Below, piece by piece: positions 34,896 to 47,640 of a stretch of 64,000 bases of DNA. The stretch spans positions 12,341,001 to 12,405,000 of the forward strand of contig OU612066.1 of the NCBI GenBank assembly GCA_914767715.1. Direction: 5' to 3'. The notes beneath the pieces are model-generated. The model had not been told where the DNA came from. It saw only the letters and a program-made list of their open reading frames with translations, and made no database searches. The translations under genes and the position numbers were made by a program. The stretch is from Membranipora membranacea (taxonomy: Eukaryota; Bryozoa; Gymnolaemata; Cheilostomatida; Membraniporidae). Position 1 is the stretch's first letter, and each line of letters begins with the position of its first letter.

Positions 34896-37800
34896 ACGCA
34901 GTCATTCATTTAAAAGTCAGTTTTCAGTTTGTATCAACATCACAACAAAGGCCACACTCTACAATTTCAATATGCCTGGTGGTAATTCATGTTTGAAAAG
35001 GTATGCCAGCAGCAAGGCAGCAAACCAACGTAATAATCGAGACTTGTTTGTTTTTTCATTAAACTTGAAGCAGGTCAAGTATTAGGTGTTGTCCTTAGTG
35101 GATTAACATTGCCTTTATATTAACATGTTCTATGTTTAGGGGCTGAATGCTGCTGGGTTTGAAACCGTATATTTGGCATTCAGCTGTTGATGTATGTACT
35201 CTCATTTACATCAGTTGTTGTAATGAGCAAACATGTTTGTGACGTAATGTACTAAAAGTTTCACTGTTTGTTGCCGGCAGCCTTGGAGAACTTTGATTCC
35301 TTTGAGGAGATAGAGAAGGGATCAATATTACAAGGCCCTATGTTTGATCAATTTTCCTTATCAATTGCAATTAAAATTGGACAAACAAATGTAAAGATGG
35401 TAAGATACATGTATTGACTATCAGGTGACCAAGCAGATTGTTTCCTTGTGCATTGATTTGTCTGAAGCTTTTACAAAAGCTGAAAATGAACTCAATAAAA
35501 TAAACATGGCTTCCCAGTATACTGGAATTTCATACCCTATGAACAAACAACAAGATTCGGTTTTGGATTTCGGTTTCTGTTTATAAAAGAGTAAACTTTA
35601 TTTATCTGTGGAAACTTGATAACTACAAGAGAAATACATAAATATAGTGTTCTTGCTTGTCGGTTAGACAGGTTATATCAGAACTGCATATGTGTGCATA
35701 CCCCGTCAATACCCGCCCTTAGCCTTCAACTATAGCACTGAGAAAAAGTTCCATCTGGTTCTCCTCTCTGAGTAGTCCCCATCATACACTTATGTAAAAT
35801 TCTGAGACTTGCTTCATTTGCCTACTGGAGATAGCTTCTTCTCCCTCCCTTTTCTGGACACGATTTCAGAGGGGCGTTGTTTAAGAGTAAAGTACAAGGG
35901 AAGCCTATCACCTGCAACCATTGCAAAACAAATTTTAATCTCGATTAAATTGAAATGAAGTACTGCTTGTTGACATATCTGGTTTGTTGACACTGGTATT
36001 TACTGTCTGGTTTCTAATGTTAACATAGCATTAAAACCTTATCCACTCTGCTGTACGTATTGAATATAAATGAGTTAGTTGACATAAAATATGTAAACCT
36101 TTAGAATTAACAGCTTTCATTCCGAGCTATGATATCTTAAATATTTTAGCAGCTTTTCATGCAAAGATTCTACATTCACACTATCCAAAACATTTCTAAG
36201 CTTCTTTTACTTGCTGCTGATCGCTTGACATGTAAGTAAGTAATATGTTTGTTTTTTTATCACATGCTGCAAATTTGGTTGTGAGACCGCTTCATTTTGA
36301 TATTGAATTGAAACGAGTTTCTTTTATTTTGTGATTTGTGGCATTTCTTGCTATTTAATGTTGAATTATTTGGCCACAGATAAGCTATTTTTTTGTAATT
36401 AACCGCAGACATGTTTTTCAGAGAAAATACGCTAGTTCTTTGAATATTGAACTAATTGCATAATCACAATACTCCCGCGTCCAACTTGAGACTTGTGAAG
36501 TATAGCTCAGTGTCGAGTTCGCAGCAAAAGGATCACCTGAAATTACAGGTAAGCCTTATCCCGAGGCATCTATATTATTCTCAGCTGCTTGCTTATGTTT
36601 TGATATAAAACCCTTAGCTCTCAATCTATGGGATAATTTGATACTGTTAGGCCCAAATATGATCCCTTTAAATACTTTATATTGCAAAATCTCTGAACAA
36701 ATGCCCTGTTTCAAAAGTAATCCCTTCCGAAAGAACATTATGGCTTTCATCCTAGCATATGTTGCAATATAAAAGGGCAGATAATCCTTGATCAAATATT
36801 TTTATTTCATTGTCGCTCATTTCTCTCAAGAAGAGGCTTAGCAGCTTTATTGCCCATACTGAATTGTCTTTTTTCACTTTACAGGGCCAAACGCTGACAC
36901 ACGAACAAAGATGAGAACTATTCTGATTCATCATGTATCATAAACTCAGCAAATAGTAATGCTGACTATTACAAGTTATCTGAAGCCCACATTCAAGAGT
37001 GCTGTTAACTCCATCTGAAGCACCGCTTTGCTGTTCTCACAAGGTAGGTTGAAAGCAGATAATTTCTACAAGCCACGTCTGGGGTGTAAGCAAAAGGACT
37101 GGTTTTCCCAAGTACTTTTTTTTAAAACTCTTCACCTTATCTCCTTGGCAAGGATACTGTAGTCGAGTATCTGCTATAAACCTGTGACATGACTGTACCA
37201 ATCATGTGATTGGGACAGACTTTGTATCAATGAGTTGGGAATCGGTACCACACTGCAGTCGACTTAAAAGTTTGGGGCATGCATGATTGAGAGCGTCAGT
37301 GTGTTTGTACTTGCCTCTTAGTTTAAAACTGTTTTTGAGTTCCAACTATTGAGTCATTCTACTGGTGGAATGCCTCGATACAAGGCATGCAGCAGTATAC
37401 TTAGGTTTATCAGTTGGCAGACGTATTTGCAGTTTTTGTTTTTCTCCCAGGACCAATTAGTTGTCTTGTTTGGCCCTGATTACATTAGCATGGAATTAAT
37501 TACAAATCAAAGAATAACACCTAAATTCTTGTTACTGTGTCATATATTATAATTAAACCCACTATTTTGTAATGATGAATAATTGTAGTTTCTCAGATTG
37601 CCCATTTTATCGTGCTTAGTGTCTTAGTGCCATATTATCGCAAGATTATCTAGATTTTATATATACAGTATTGCTAACCATTAGTTCTTGCCAAAACACT
37701 GCTAATAGCTTGCGGCATCTTAGATCTAGCCGCTAAAGATCTCTTTAATAAATGTGTAGGCTTAGAACATAGGCTAATGAATCCTTTTGACAGGTCAGTT

Positions 37801-38611
37801 CTTTGTCATTTAGAGTATAATTGTGTCTAGGCTGAGTGTTTTCTGCTGGCTTTTTTTTTCCCAACCGCATTTGGTCTTGAAAGTTGGACAATTATGACAA
37901 GCACCACTGGACATTTACCTGGTATGCATACTTGAACCTATTGTTTAATCAGCAACTATTCAAGATCGGTATGTCTATTAGGAGAGTTGCATGATATTTG
38001 TTAAGGGCTACAACAACGGTGAGTTAACATGAACATTTCCGGAATTATAGGATTTTAGATTTCATGTAATTTATAATTGAGTATTTGGTGATATCGACAC
38101 CACTTAATCAATTCTACCTACACTTTCATCTCGCAATTTTAACGGGTCGGGTACACTCCCTTTCCGAGCTGCATGTATTTGTATATTGTAACTACAGGCT
38201 ATCCGAGATTTTAGCCCTGATGAATCACTAGAGCCGCGTGCAAACATGTTTGCTCAAGATGACAATGTATGTTGTTATATTTTCGAATCAGGTAGTCTGT
38301 GTTCACTGATTCCATTGATAGATAAACAGGTGGGACTCAACAAAACTGGTGATTATCTCTTCCTACATTCTAGCTATTTCCCTATCAGTACAAAGCTTCC
38401 AGCTCTGCAGCGACGCCGGCTTGTGGGAGAGCTTATCCGGTTTATCTCAGAGCTCAACATACACTTAAATAAATTGAGGGATAATTGAACGTTACTGTAT
38501 TTACAGGCTTTTGAGTTTCCAAATGCTTATATTGTCATTATCTGAAAGAGCACTTTTTTATCTCTGTAGTACAACAGTAGTGGGCTGTGGCTGTACACAC
38601 GGAGTAACTGA
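34896..38611 (+). CDS. Putative small gene of unknown function (weak exon chain)
   Basis: Exon-like segments at 34896-34981, 35281-35399 and 38198-38266, then either 38570-38611 (after a strong acceptor TTTTTATCTCTGTAG) or read-through to a stop at 38488, join in compatible phases (1, 0, 0). The 35281 exon has a good acceptor (TTTGTTGCCGGCAG) and donor (ATG|GTAAGA). It encodes an acidic, protein-like sequence beginning LENFDSFEEIEKGS. The read-through version of the third exon ends LQRRRLVGELIRFISELN and NKLRDN-stop. No family is recognised and the start is unknown. The 2.8-kb intron is long for this locus, so the segments may belong to different transcripts. Confidence 0.3.
36440..36548 (+). 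other. Candidate non-coding first exon
   Basis: A stretch without ATG ends in a strong donor (AAATTACAG|GTAAGC at 36548/36549). It could be a 5'UTR exon of the multi-promoter gene to the right. The start is approximate. Confidence 0.3.
36885..37043 (+). other. Candidate internal 5'UTR exon
   Basis: Bounded by a pyrimidine-rich acceptor (TCTTTTTTCACTTTACAG) and a good donor (CACAAG|GTAGGT). It has stops in all three frames, so it can only be non-coding. Same strand as the candidate exon ending at 36548. Confidence 0.35.
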
Positions 38612-38728
38612 GCTAAAGCTCATCAACATTGGAGCCAAGTTGACTTATTACTAGACTTAGGAGAATTATAGCTCACAGATCACGACAAGGATTATTACTT
38701 TTCGATTGCAAGTTGTCTACATAACAAG
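38570..38728 (+). other. Candidate exon, mostly non-coding
   Basis: Acceptor CTTTTTTATCTCTGTAG and donor ATAACAAG|GTGAGA frame 159 bases with stops in all frames. It could be a 5'UTR exon of the downstream multi-promoter gene, or the last coding plus UTR exon of the weak gene ending at 38611. Confidence 0.3.
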
Positions 38729-38918
38729 GTGAGAAAGTCAAAATGCATTAGATCAGTATACCACTAGAAAGCATTGGGTTGGGAATAAAATTACAACAGC
38801 AATGATTCCTCTGTACCGTTGGCAAGAGTTGTTGGGCACAAACTATGACGCCTTGCATCTAGATATCCTTGCAAATAACTCAGCCACTCATTGCCTAATT
38901 TTCCCAGATGTATCCCCT

Positions 38919-38967
38919 TAGCCTTGGACGCTAAGAAACCAGAAAAATAAGCCGCGTGACAGGGCTA
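38919..38967. mobile_element. Degenerate copy of the palindromic mini-element
   Basis: TAGCCTTGGACGC on the left and GCCGCGTGACAGGGCTA on the right form an imperfect inverted repeat. The flanking 9-mers GTATCCCCT and GTACCCCCC agree at 7 of 9 positions. Confidence 0.5.
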
Positions 38968-38989
38968 GTACCCCCCCTCCCTCATCCTA

Positions 38990-41900
38990 ACTGATATATA
39001 CTGGTAATAATTACTTTCCTGATCACTGAGTTATCGGGTCTCAAAAGTCTTTGTAGTATTGAGTCGGGTATGATTGGAGAGCAGGTCTGCGTGCTGAAGT
39101 TTATTTGGAGCTGGTCTCGACCTTTGAATGCGATGTAGACCAATATAGGATTTTGCTATCTCCTTCACCATTATAATAAAGGTTCAAGCGCAAATGCTTT
39201 TTATGTCATTTGTCATGGATTAAGCAATACGGCTACTTTAACCTGTACTTACTCTTGCAATGAAGGAGAGCCGGACATTTTCACAAGAGCGAAATATGTT
39301 ATTAAACCCTCTACCATCTTGAGCATGTTGGGTATTTTTTTCATCATTCTGTTGTGACCATTCAAGAGAAAGCAATTTTAAATCAAAGCTGAGAGTTTCA
39401 GTTGCAGTTTATTTTACATTCAGTATCATTGTATGATAAAAACGAATGTTAACAGTGTAAAGAATAAAAAAAGTCTACTAGGCAAAATTATCACTTGTTC
39501 AGATAAGACATAAAAAATGGGAAAAAAGATTTGGCACGTTTTTGTGTTCGGGCATACAACAGGCCTAAAAATAGTGTTTCACTAAATAGAGATCACTAAG
39601 AACTGACACATCTGCTGAATACAGGAGATACATCCAACAAAATAACTCAATTTGTGGTCAACCCGTGAAATATGACATTTAACACAAATATGGATTCAAG
39701 GTTTTGTGGTTTTCCTTTAGGAGTTATGAGGCATTGATTAGTCATGTTGTCCTGTTTTTAGCGTGATGAGTCACAGTTTGACTAATTTCTCTCATAAATC
39801 TTTAGAACAATGTTTCCTTGACCGGGATTACGATTCAGAGGCAATAATTCACGCACTCGTCATTATGTTAATTAGATCAGGGAAAGACCAAGTCTATTCA
39901 TAGTGACCGCAATGATAATAATGTTCAATATCCAGGAATATTGAGAATGGCCTAATTGGCCTCAAAAATAGGATTACTGTAATAGTTATGCATATTCATG
40001 TTTAGTAAACACTAAACAAGGAAAAGAAGATTGATTGATTTTCTGCATTGTGATCACCATTTCCCTCTATATGCCTGCTATGTTTTATGGTGCTATTTAC
40101 TTGCTGAGTGATATCAAGATTTCCTTGAGAGACTAATCTTGATTCAATGAGCTTTTTTGTGACCACTATCACACCAGTAACCAGGCTGGGAAATGGTAGA
40201 GGATTTCATGAGATGCATGTTGGAGTTATCTTGTCTTTAGCGATCTTTGTAACTGCGTCATCTACGCGGCCCAACATCAACCATCTTTGTGTGATGTTAT
40301 TTCTGCTTTCACATCTGACAGAAAATATTCAGTTGTCTCGTCATACCTGCTAAGCCCTCACCAATTGACTCTGATCGCTTGTTGCTCATCCATAGTAACT
40401 GCATTAGATCACATTACTCCCTTGCTTGTCAACATCACGGATCCTCGGATCTTAATTCTATGTCAACATGTCAGAGATGACTATTTGATTAGGACTCACA
40501 TGGCATACACAGTTATTAAGCTGTTGACTTCCTGTGTTACGGGATATGCCTCACACCTTACAGCCAGGATATGACTATTTCATCAGGTGACATCTCGATG
40601 TCATCATATTTCCTATTTGTAAGTTATGTCATAAGGTGTCAGGATATAGAAGGCAGGGCGGTGACCGACCTCCATAGCTGTTTTTCCAAATTGGTCGCCC
40701 CTTATGGAATTTAGAGTTTTTGCGCATTAGTCTGGGATAATCCTCAATCAGGATATATCTGTATATCCTGGTCTGGTTGGGGGCCGGGGCGGAAAGCTCC
40801 TGTGGTTTAGCAGGTCCTCAGATGTGTAAGTTCGTGTAAGTTCATGCACTGAGTCAAAATGCTTGGACCAGACGCTTGTTTCAAGCTGCATCCGTGAAAA
40901 TCAATCTCGTCGTAAACTATTTGTGCGTGGAAATTTTTCAAGAGATTGCGGAACTCGATGTTTACGCTAGAAATAATTCCAATAGGCGGATTTTGTGATG
41001 TTGCACTCAGCCAGAGGTAATTGTTGCAAACTATTAATTGGTTATAAGAGATGTTGTCTTTGATTGCAATGCACTGTGACTTTATTTTGTAATTTGATAG
41101 CCAACAATTAGTAAGTGGCTACATTGTTCTCTTTTTAAATGGTTTTCTCCATTCACAATCGATAAAGGAGCACTCAGGCCCGCACTGGTTTTAGCCTCTC
41201 GATGACTGATGGTCATTTTACAGCATTGAATATAGACTGCTGCTTGCTTCTAACATTTTGGTGCTTTTAGTACAGGAAGGTGCACGATAATAACCTGGGA
41301 AAGTTTTTGTAGGCGTTTTTTGTTCATCAGCGAGCAGCACCGAGTATTCTCACTCTCTCTGATTGATTCGTTGCGACTAGCAGAGCATGGGTAAGTTTGC
41401 TAATAGTGATTGCATCTTTACCAGAAATGCCATCAGTTTGGATTAAGCTGTTGTCACATGCCTGGCGAAGCTATTTAGGCTTTACCAAGATATAGACCTG
41501 ACATTGGTATTTACAGTTTTTGCCTGTAATCAATAGCTTGAGTGGCATCTATCTATCTATCAATGTATTACAAAGTATTCAACATTCCAAAGAGACCTCA
41601 TGACTAAGATGTTGGGACCTGCGCGGAAGTTGAATTTGTTGGTCAATGGTACCATGAAAATTTTTATTTCAACTCCTGACTAGAGAGAGATCACCCAAAT
41701 ATGCACCAAGTAGATATATGTATATATATTATTTATATACATATTCAAATTGGCCTATATTATTTTGGTAGGTATACCTCATTCAAGTTTTGTTGAAAAA
41801 CTTGTCGTCGTTCGAAAGTGAAAACATCATCTTCATATTCCCATTAATCATTACAATCGAATGTTTCAGACTTAGAGTCAGAGGTTCAAAAAGATCTGCA

Positions 41901-43713
41901 TTCATTGATGAGATTTTGATATGATATATTGGAGATTAATAACCTTTATCACTTGTGGCAGGTTTAGGTGTCATTCATTCTTTTCTCTAGGAATTCGGTT
42001 ACCTCTTACTTTTGAGTTGTCCCTTCCTGTAAAGCCAACCAATCCGCAAGGTGTCGTTTATGACTCCCTTGCTGTAGATAAATGACAATTTATTATATTG
42101 TGGTTTTCTCATGAGAATTAGCTTGCAGTTGGTCTGATCTTGTCTACTCAAGATTATATATCAAAGACTTTATTGCAAAATGGAAAAGCCCCCAAAAATA
42201 AATGTTTTATGCAATCTCTAAAGCGTTAAGAATCACACCATGGGAACTCTGCTATCAAAGGCCTTTAATCTGGCAGTGCTTTTTAAGTACAGTAAATGTC
42301 GACACCCACAACAATATTTAACTAGAATGTTTGCTGAAGTGTTCCCTTTTTTGCCCTGTAATCTTTTAAGTGTCAACTGCATAGACTATACTTTTTTTGC
42401 AAGCGTTGATGACGACACTAATCTTAGACCTTTTTTATAACTCAATGACATGTTTTTACTAGCTTCATCGAGATTACTCTACCTATGTTGGTTTTTTTTT
42501 GCCTACCATTTTTTTGCATCTCAGACTTATGACGCCATTAATATCTCCTTTCAATAAGCCTATATGATCTTACCTATTACCATACTACTATACCAGCGCT
42601 CTTGCCTCCACAACGTATCTCCACAACTTACCTCCGAAACTTATCTCCCTTGAATAAACCTAGGTGTGTGTATGTTGTTTCCGTGCTGGGTGTCTTGGGT
42701 GGGCAAACCTAGATGTTTTTTATTGCTTAGATGGTTGTAGGATGGATTTTTCTACTTATGGCGTCCCTCCCAACAAAATATAAACCTTGCCTACGCTGGG
42801 CGATGGAAAAGCCCACAGGCGCTAACTTCTCACTATCTTTTAAGCCTTTAAAATTGTAAACTCCTGAATTCTATCAACTGCCATAAACTAGTTAGATAGA
42901 TGTGTAAGGCGTAATGTGTTTGATGTTTATCTTGTTTGGTTCCGTGACATTGCAACACCCCATCTTTGAATTCCCTACCAGGAATTAGAAGCCATCATTT
43001 TTGTTGTTGGTTCGAAAGGTTCCGGGTTAGTATAACATAATTCTCCCACGCTCCAGCTGCCGAATCTTGATCTCTCAGTAATATGTTGTAGTACCACCTG
43101 TATAGCAGAATGTCACCCATGTAGTACCACCACCTGTCACCTAGTTCCACCCTGATCATCCATCAGTGAGCATTTCATAATGTAAACATAAATCCCTGGA
43201 TGTAAAATCCTCATGTATCTCAATGAATGTCCTGGTTCTGGATTACTTTTTTTTTACACCATCTTAACCTAATTGCCTTGGAGCAATCTGACCGAGTTAA
43301 ATCACTACATGACTAGTTAGTTTTCACTTGTCTGATCTATTCTATTCTATTCTATTCTATATAAGATCAATCCGCGGTTTATCCTCAGCTCCCAATACAG
43401 ATCATCCTTCTTTGTATGAGTCTCTCTTGATTGTCACCTTGATGCGATGAGTCTGCACTTTCTGCAATGGTGTAAAACCTAGAACCCAAAACAAACATCT
43501 AACTCTTGTCTCTGACTAGATCTCCATTAAAACCCACAAAAGAATAAAGCTGTTTTGGCGGAAAGTGATACCTTTCCATACTTGAGGGAACTTTTTTTAT
43601 CAGTTGTTCCTCAGGGACTACATAACTCACCATTCTCTCATTCTCATTTCCCAACTCTATGCGTGGGTGCATAACGAAACCTTTTTCATCAAGTACATTG
43701 TATTGTTTTGTAG
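38990..43713. other. Gene-poor region, probably intron or promoter space of the multi-promoter gene
   Basis: No conserved coding sequence is seen apart from the Met-Gly first-exon candidate at 41387-41390. Short open frames at 40147, 40287 and 42240 lack motifs. (CTATT)n pentamers occur near 43336-43360. Confidence 0.4.
41387..41390 (+). CDS. Candidate minimal first coding exon (Met plus one base)
   Basis: GCAGAGC-ATGG is followed by an ideal donor (GTAAGTTTG). The ATG plus one G ends in phase 1, which is what the shared exon at 59926-60491 requires. Joining would give MGYYPSQKGG at the N terminus. The ATG is preceded by pyrimidine- and CT-rich sequence that could be a 5'UTR. The support is the donor and phase only. 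Confidence 0.35.
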
Positions 43714-43828
43714 ATTGAGATTGGAGATACGATGAGGCGTGTAAGGAGAACAGTATCGTTTGCAGGGCTGAGTAAGAAATCTCAGATTAAGGAGTGTGGA
43801 CTCTCATCTTCTCTGAATCTAGAAAGTG
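43714..43828 (+). CDS. Alternative first coding exon A of the multi-promoter gene
   Basis: Acceptor TATTGTTTTGTAG precedes the exon. The ATG at 43732 opens 32 codons plus one base (MRRVRRTVSFAGLSKKSQIK...) to donor AAAGTG|GTAAGC. It ends in phase 1 and joins in frame to 59926-60491 as LES-G-YYPSQKGG. The upstream acceptor implies 5'UTR exons further left. The basic RRVRRTVS segment looks like a basophilic-kinase or 14-3-3 site (inference). The family was not recognised. Confidence 0.6.
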
Positions 43829-46800
43829 GTAAGCAAATGTTACTCAAGTTACCCTATGCCAGTATTCAAGATTGACTGATCAGTATCAAGTAGTGCAAGT
43901 TCACGTTCAGTTCAAGTGGACTTCATTTGAAGATTATAAGATTACGCAGGGAAGATCGTGGGTGGAAGGGGTAGGGGAGGGTTCCTTGTCATGTCCATTG
44001 CAACACCACCTGCTTCTCTATGTAGATTTAGATGTTTGACCATTAAACTAGAGATTAACAGCTATAAGATATGCAAAGCAGATATGAGTACAAATGACGT
44101 ATGTAATACCAGAGCTCATCAGAGAACCTCTTAGAGGATCTTTTACTGCTCTAAATCCTCCAAAGGTCACAATCGCTAAGAACAGACTGCTTAACCTTGT
44201 ACCTGTTCGCAAGTATGATAGTACAGAGCAGTTAACCCATATTTTTTCGTGTGGTGGGTTTGGTGACAATTATCACCATTCATGCAGCACATGATGGATC
44301 GGAGAGTGCTTGGCGGTCTACCTAAGCTTGTAGATAACTCATAGCTCTCCGCCTATTGCTTAGGATTAGTTCTAATGGATGATTATATAATGGTGTCACA
44401 GTGAAATCGGAAGTTATGCAATCATAGATTCATATATCACTAAAAAGTCAAGGAAGTTGGTGGCGTCTAAGGCCAGCTAGAACCTGCTCTGTGGCAGTTT
44501 TCAATTGCCGGCAAATATTGAGGAGATACTATGAGATTTCAATTGTTTTGTTGCGCATACTCAGCTCATCTTTGTCTTCATCAGCCAGTCTAGATATTTT
44601 GATGAGTTGTCTTCCTCTCTGACCCATCAATAATGAGTGTGCAACTCTCATATTTTTTATCTGTTTTTAATCGAATGAATTCACCCAGCGTCTCATTCTG
44701 ATTTACCTTGTTCCGCTATTTCCTCAATTTCCTCAATTTTCTGAGTCACATACCTAAGCTATAGCTAGACTGTTATATAATACATAACATTTATCTTAGC
44801 TCAATAAGTCACCACGAGATTAATAAGTGCAGTCTCAAAAAATTGTTTTTTGCATATTTATGTCTGATATGGAAATTCTGTGCCTTTGATGATCGTTACC
44901 AGCCAACCCTCATACCCTCTCAACTCACTCTCTTGACGCATTTGGCTGCAAAAGAGCCTGAGCTCTATCTGCAAGATTGCATCAAAAGTTAGCCACAGGT
45001 GTGCCATTTTTATCTCCAATTGTAATCACTTGCCTAGACATTTTAAATACCTTGTCTTTGATATAATGTCTTCTTAGTAAATGTTGCAAGGTTCATGCAT
45101 GCAGGGAGAATTCTCCCTGATGCATGACAAGCTTTTGAAGTTTTATACAAATTTGAGTTTGAGCCAAGTCTATTTCTCGTGAGCAAGGCCTTGTCTGGTA
45201 TACACCATATGCAACAACATAGCTGTCAGTTGCTGGTGGTGTTCAAAGCTAGAGGCAAAAAAACTGAAAAAAGTGGTTATTATTACATAGTACATCCCAT
45301 CGACATTCTGCCTGAAGTAAGTTCGCTGTAACCACTCAGTCCCTCTTTTCTTCTTTGCCTAACATTAGGCAACTTTAATCATTTTACATGTAACATGGGT
45401 AAACAATGTTGGTTATAATCAACGGGTCATGTCATACATAGACTTTATAATGGAAGTTTATTTTAGGTCATGTTTGAGTCATATCTCCCGCCACATCCCG
45501 AAGAATGTATTGATTCAGTCAGGCATCTCTCAACCAGTTTGCATTTCAACAATTTCAGCAGATTTGCTTTGGCTGCAATAGCAATGACAGTATTTAGTAT
45601 GTTTGGCCAAAGTATTATGGTTTGTCATATAGGACCAGAGGACAGCTGTGAAAATTACATTAAACTCTTCCTCTAAACAAGTTTGTAGTTCCTGATTTGA
45701 TTGTCAGCGAGCTCCAGGGTTTAGTTTTTTCCCCTTGACATCTGCTAGAGTCATTGATCTGGCTTCTTTTACCAACAGCCACATCTGCTTGCGAGCTTCC
45801 CCTCATCAAATGTTAGTTCTGGTTAAAAACTGTTACCCTTATCTTCTGGTAATGGGCAACTGTTTCATACATGACCTATACTACTATGGTGGCAAAATTC
45901 ATCTCTGTCTTGCGATAATCCCATTTTTCATCTTTGTGGCAACATATTTCAATTTCACAATAGAAGATTGTCAGTTGCAAAATATCTTTGTTGGAGTATT
46001 GCCATAGTACAGTTTCTGTCCCAGACCTTCCCATTTCGGATTTATTTACATTCGACCAATCTACTTTACATTTTTATGTATATTTTCGACCGGGTCAGAC
46101 AGTTCATTCAAGTTTTTATCGGTAAATCATAGTTTTTTTGTAAGCTGTGCGCTCTCGAATGAATTGAAAAGAACACAGCAGATGTGTTGGCCTGATAAGT
46201 TTGTTTGGACATAGTTTCTAACATTCCATCCGGTTAGAAATTATCATATTGCTTAGACAAAAATCTATGATGCCCGTTACGTTAAATCAATCGGACACCC
46301 TAGGAAATCTTATTTTTCAAAAAGTGTCATGCTGTGAAATTGAGTTGTTGATAAAGAAGTCGTTTGGATCTCATTAAAAAGCTAAATGAGCAAAAAATTA
46401 GTCTGCAGTCTTTTTTTAAAGACCTCCCTGGAGTTTCGACACAGCTGTGGTCTATTCTTGATTGCGGCAAACCTCAAAATCATTTTGACTGCTGACAAGT
46501 GACAATTCCATATTGTCTAAACTAATTAGTATATTTTGGACATCTTGTGCTTTGTGCTTATATCCATCCTCTATATTGGACTTTGATCTCAATGTAAATG
46601 GACATTTCATACTGGAACTCAAAAGAAATTTCAGAAATAACTTGAATGGTGCAATTTGGAGATAGAATTGTCTGCCAAACTTGGAGAGAAAGATAGGCAT
46701 TAGAGCACCATAAATACTTTAAACTATATATGATGAGTTGTAAGCAAAGGGAGCGAATGCTACAAATTTTCTTTCACTTTATATAATTTGGCAAACTAAA

Positions 46801-47509
46801 TAACGTCATCTCTGAGGGATCATGAATTACTGACATTTCGCTATCTCAGTTTTTCTAGAGTCGTATACTACTCTGAACTCTGACTGATCACTGGTTTATC
46901 TAGCATTGTTTACATTGTTGTACTTCTGGGTTGGGTTATCATTGTTATTTGTTTGGTTGGCACCCACATTATGGCATACCAGCTTAATTCCAACACTTGA
47001 CATCTAAGTGGAGTATCATCTTATAGGTACCTGAGCCTTGTAAAAAATTCCATCATCACATTGTTATGGGTTCAGAATAAGTGAAGTATTTGCTTAGTAA
47101 TGACTCAGTCTGCTGGCTCTTGTACTGTTTGTTGTAAAAGTGGGTGTTGATCCAACGTCAGTCTCTCATCGAGTAGTGAATGCCACTGCTAGTCCACCCT
47201 CTCATGTCAAAGACTGAGACAAGAGGCTGAGACAAGAGGAATTGTTGTTATTGAGAGTTGCATCGTGTGAATTACAGAGTTTTGTACCGAAATTGCTGGT
47301 TGTGGAGGGGTCAAGACAGGTAAGAAATTATGGTTTCATCATGAGATCTGTGAGAATCTCTATTTAATTGTCATGCCTTCTGTTTCACTATTATTAAGTT
47401 GTGATAGGAATCTCACTAGCATATTGGCTGAACAGGGAAACAATCGACGGTCTGGTTAATTTTGTTGTTATAAACAACTTGCAATGTATGTATGGTAATA
47501 TTTAGCGTG

Positions 47510-47640
47510 GCAATCAGCCAACTCCGGTGCCGCGCGGTAGGTAGATCCTGGAAGGTTTGAGTTCCGGTGATTGGTAGCAGGCAACCTACTCTCTGTTACA
47601 GGATGCCATCCATGCCAACTCGCTTGTTGACCAAGGAAAA
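47510..47640 (+). repeat. Possible tRNA-derived SINE-like unit
   Basis: GTGCCGCGCGGTAGGTAGATCC followed closely by GGTTTGAGTTCCGG resembles an A-box/B-box pair, but the spacing is short and no cloverleaf is seen. Boundaries are uncertain. Confidence 0.3.

Noticed and set aside
40147-40574. Two overlapping ORFs of 68 and 95 residues
   Set aside because: No motifs, no splice sites in phase, and composition like random AT-rich DNA.
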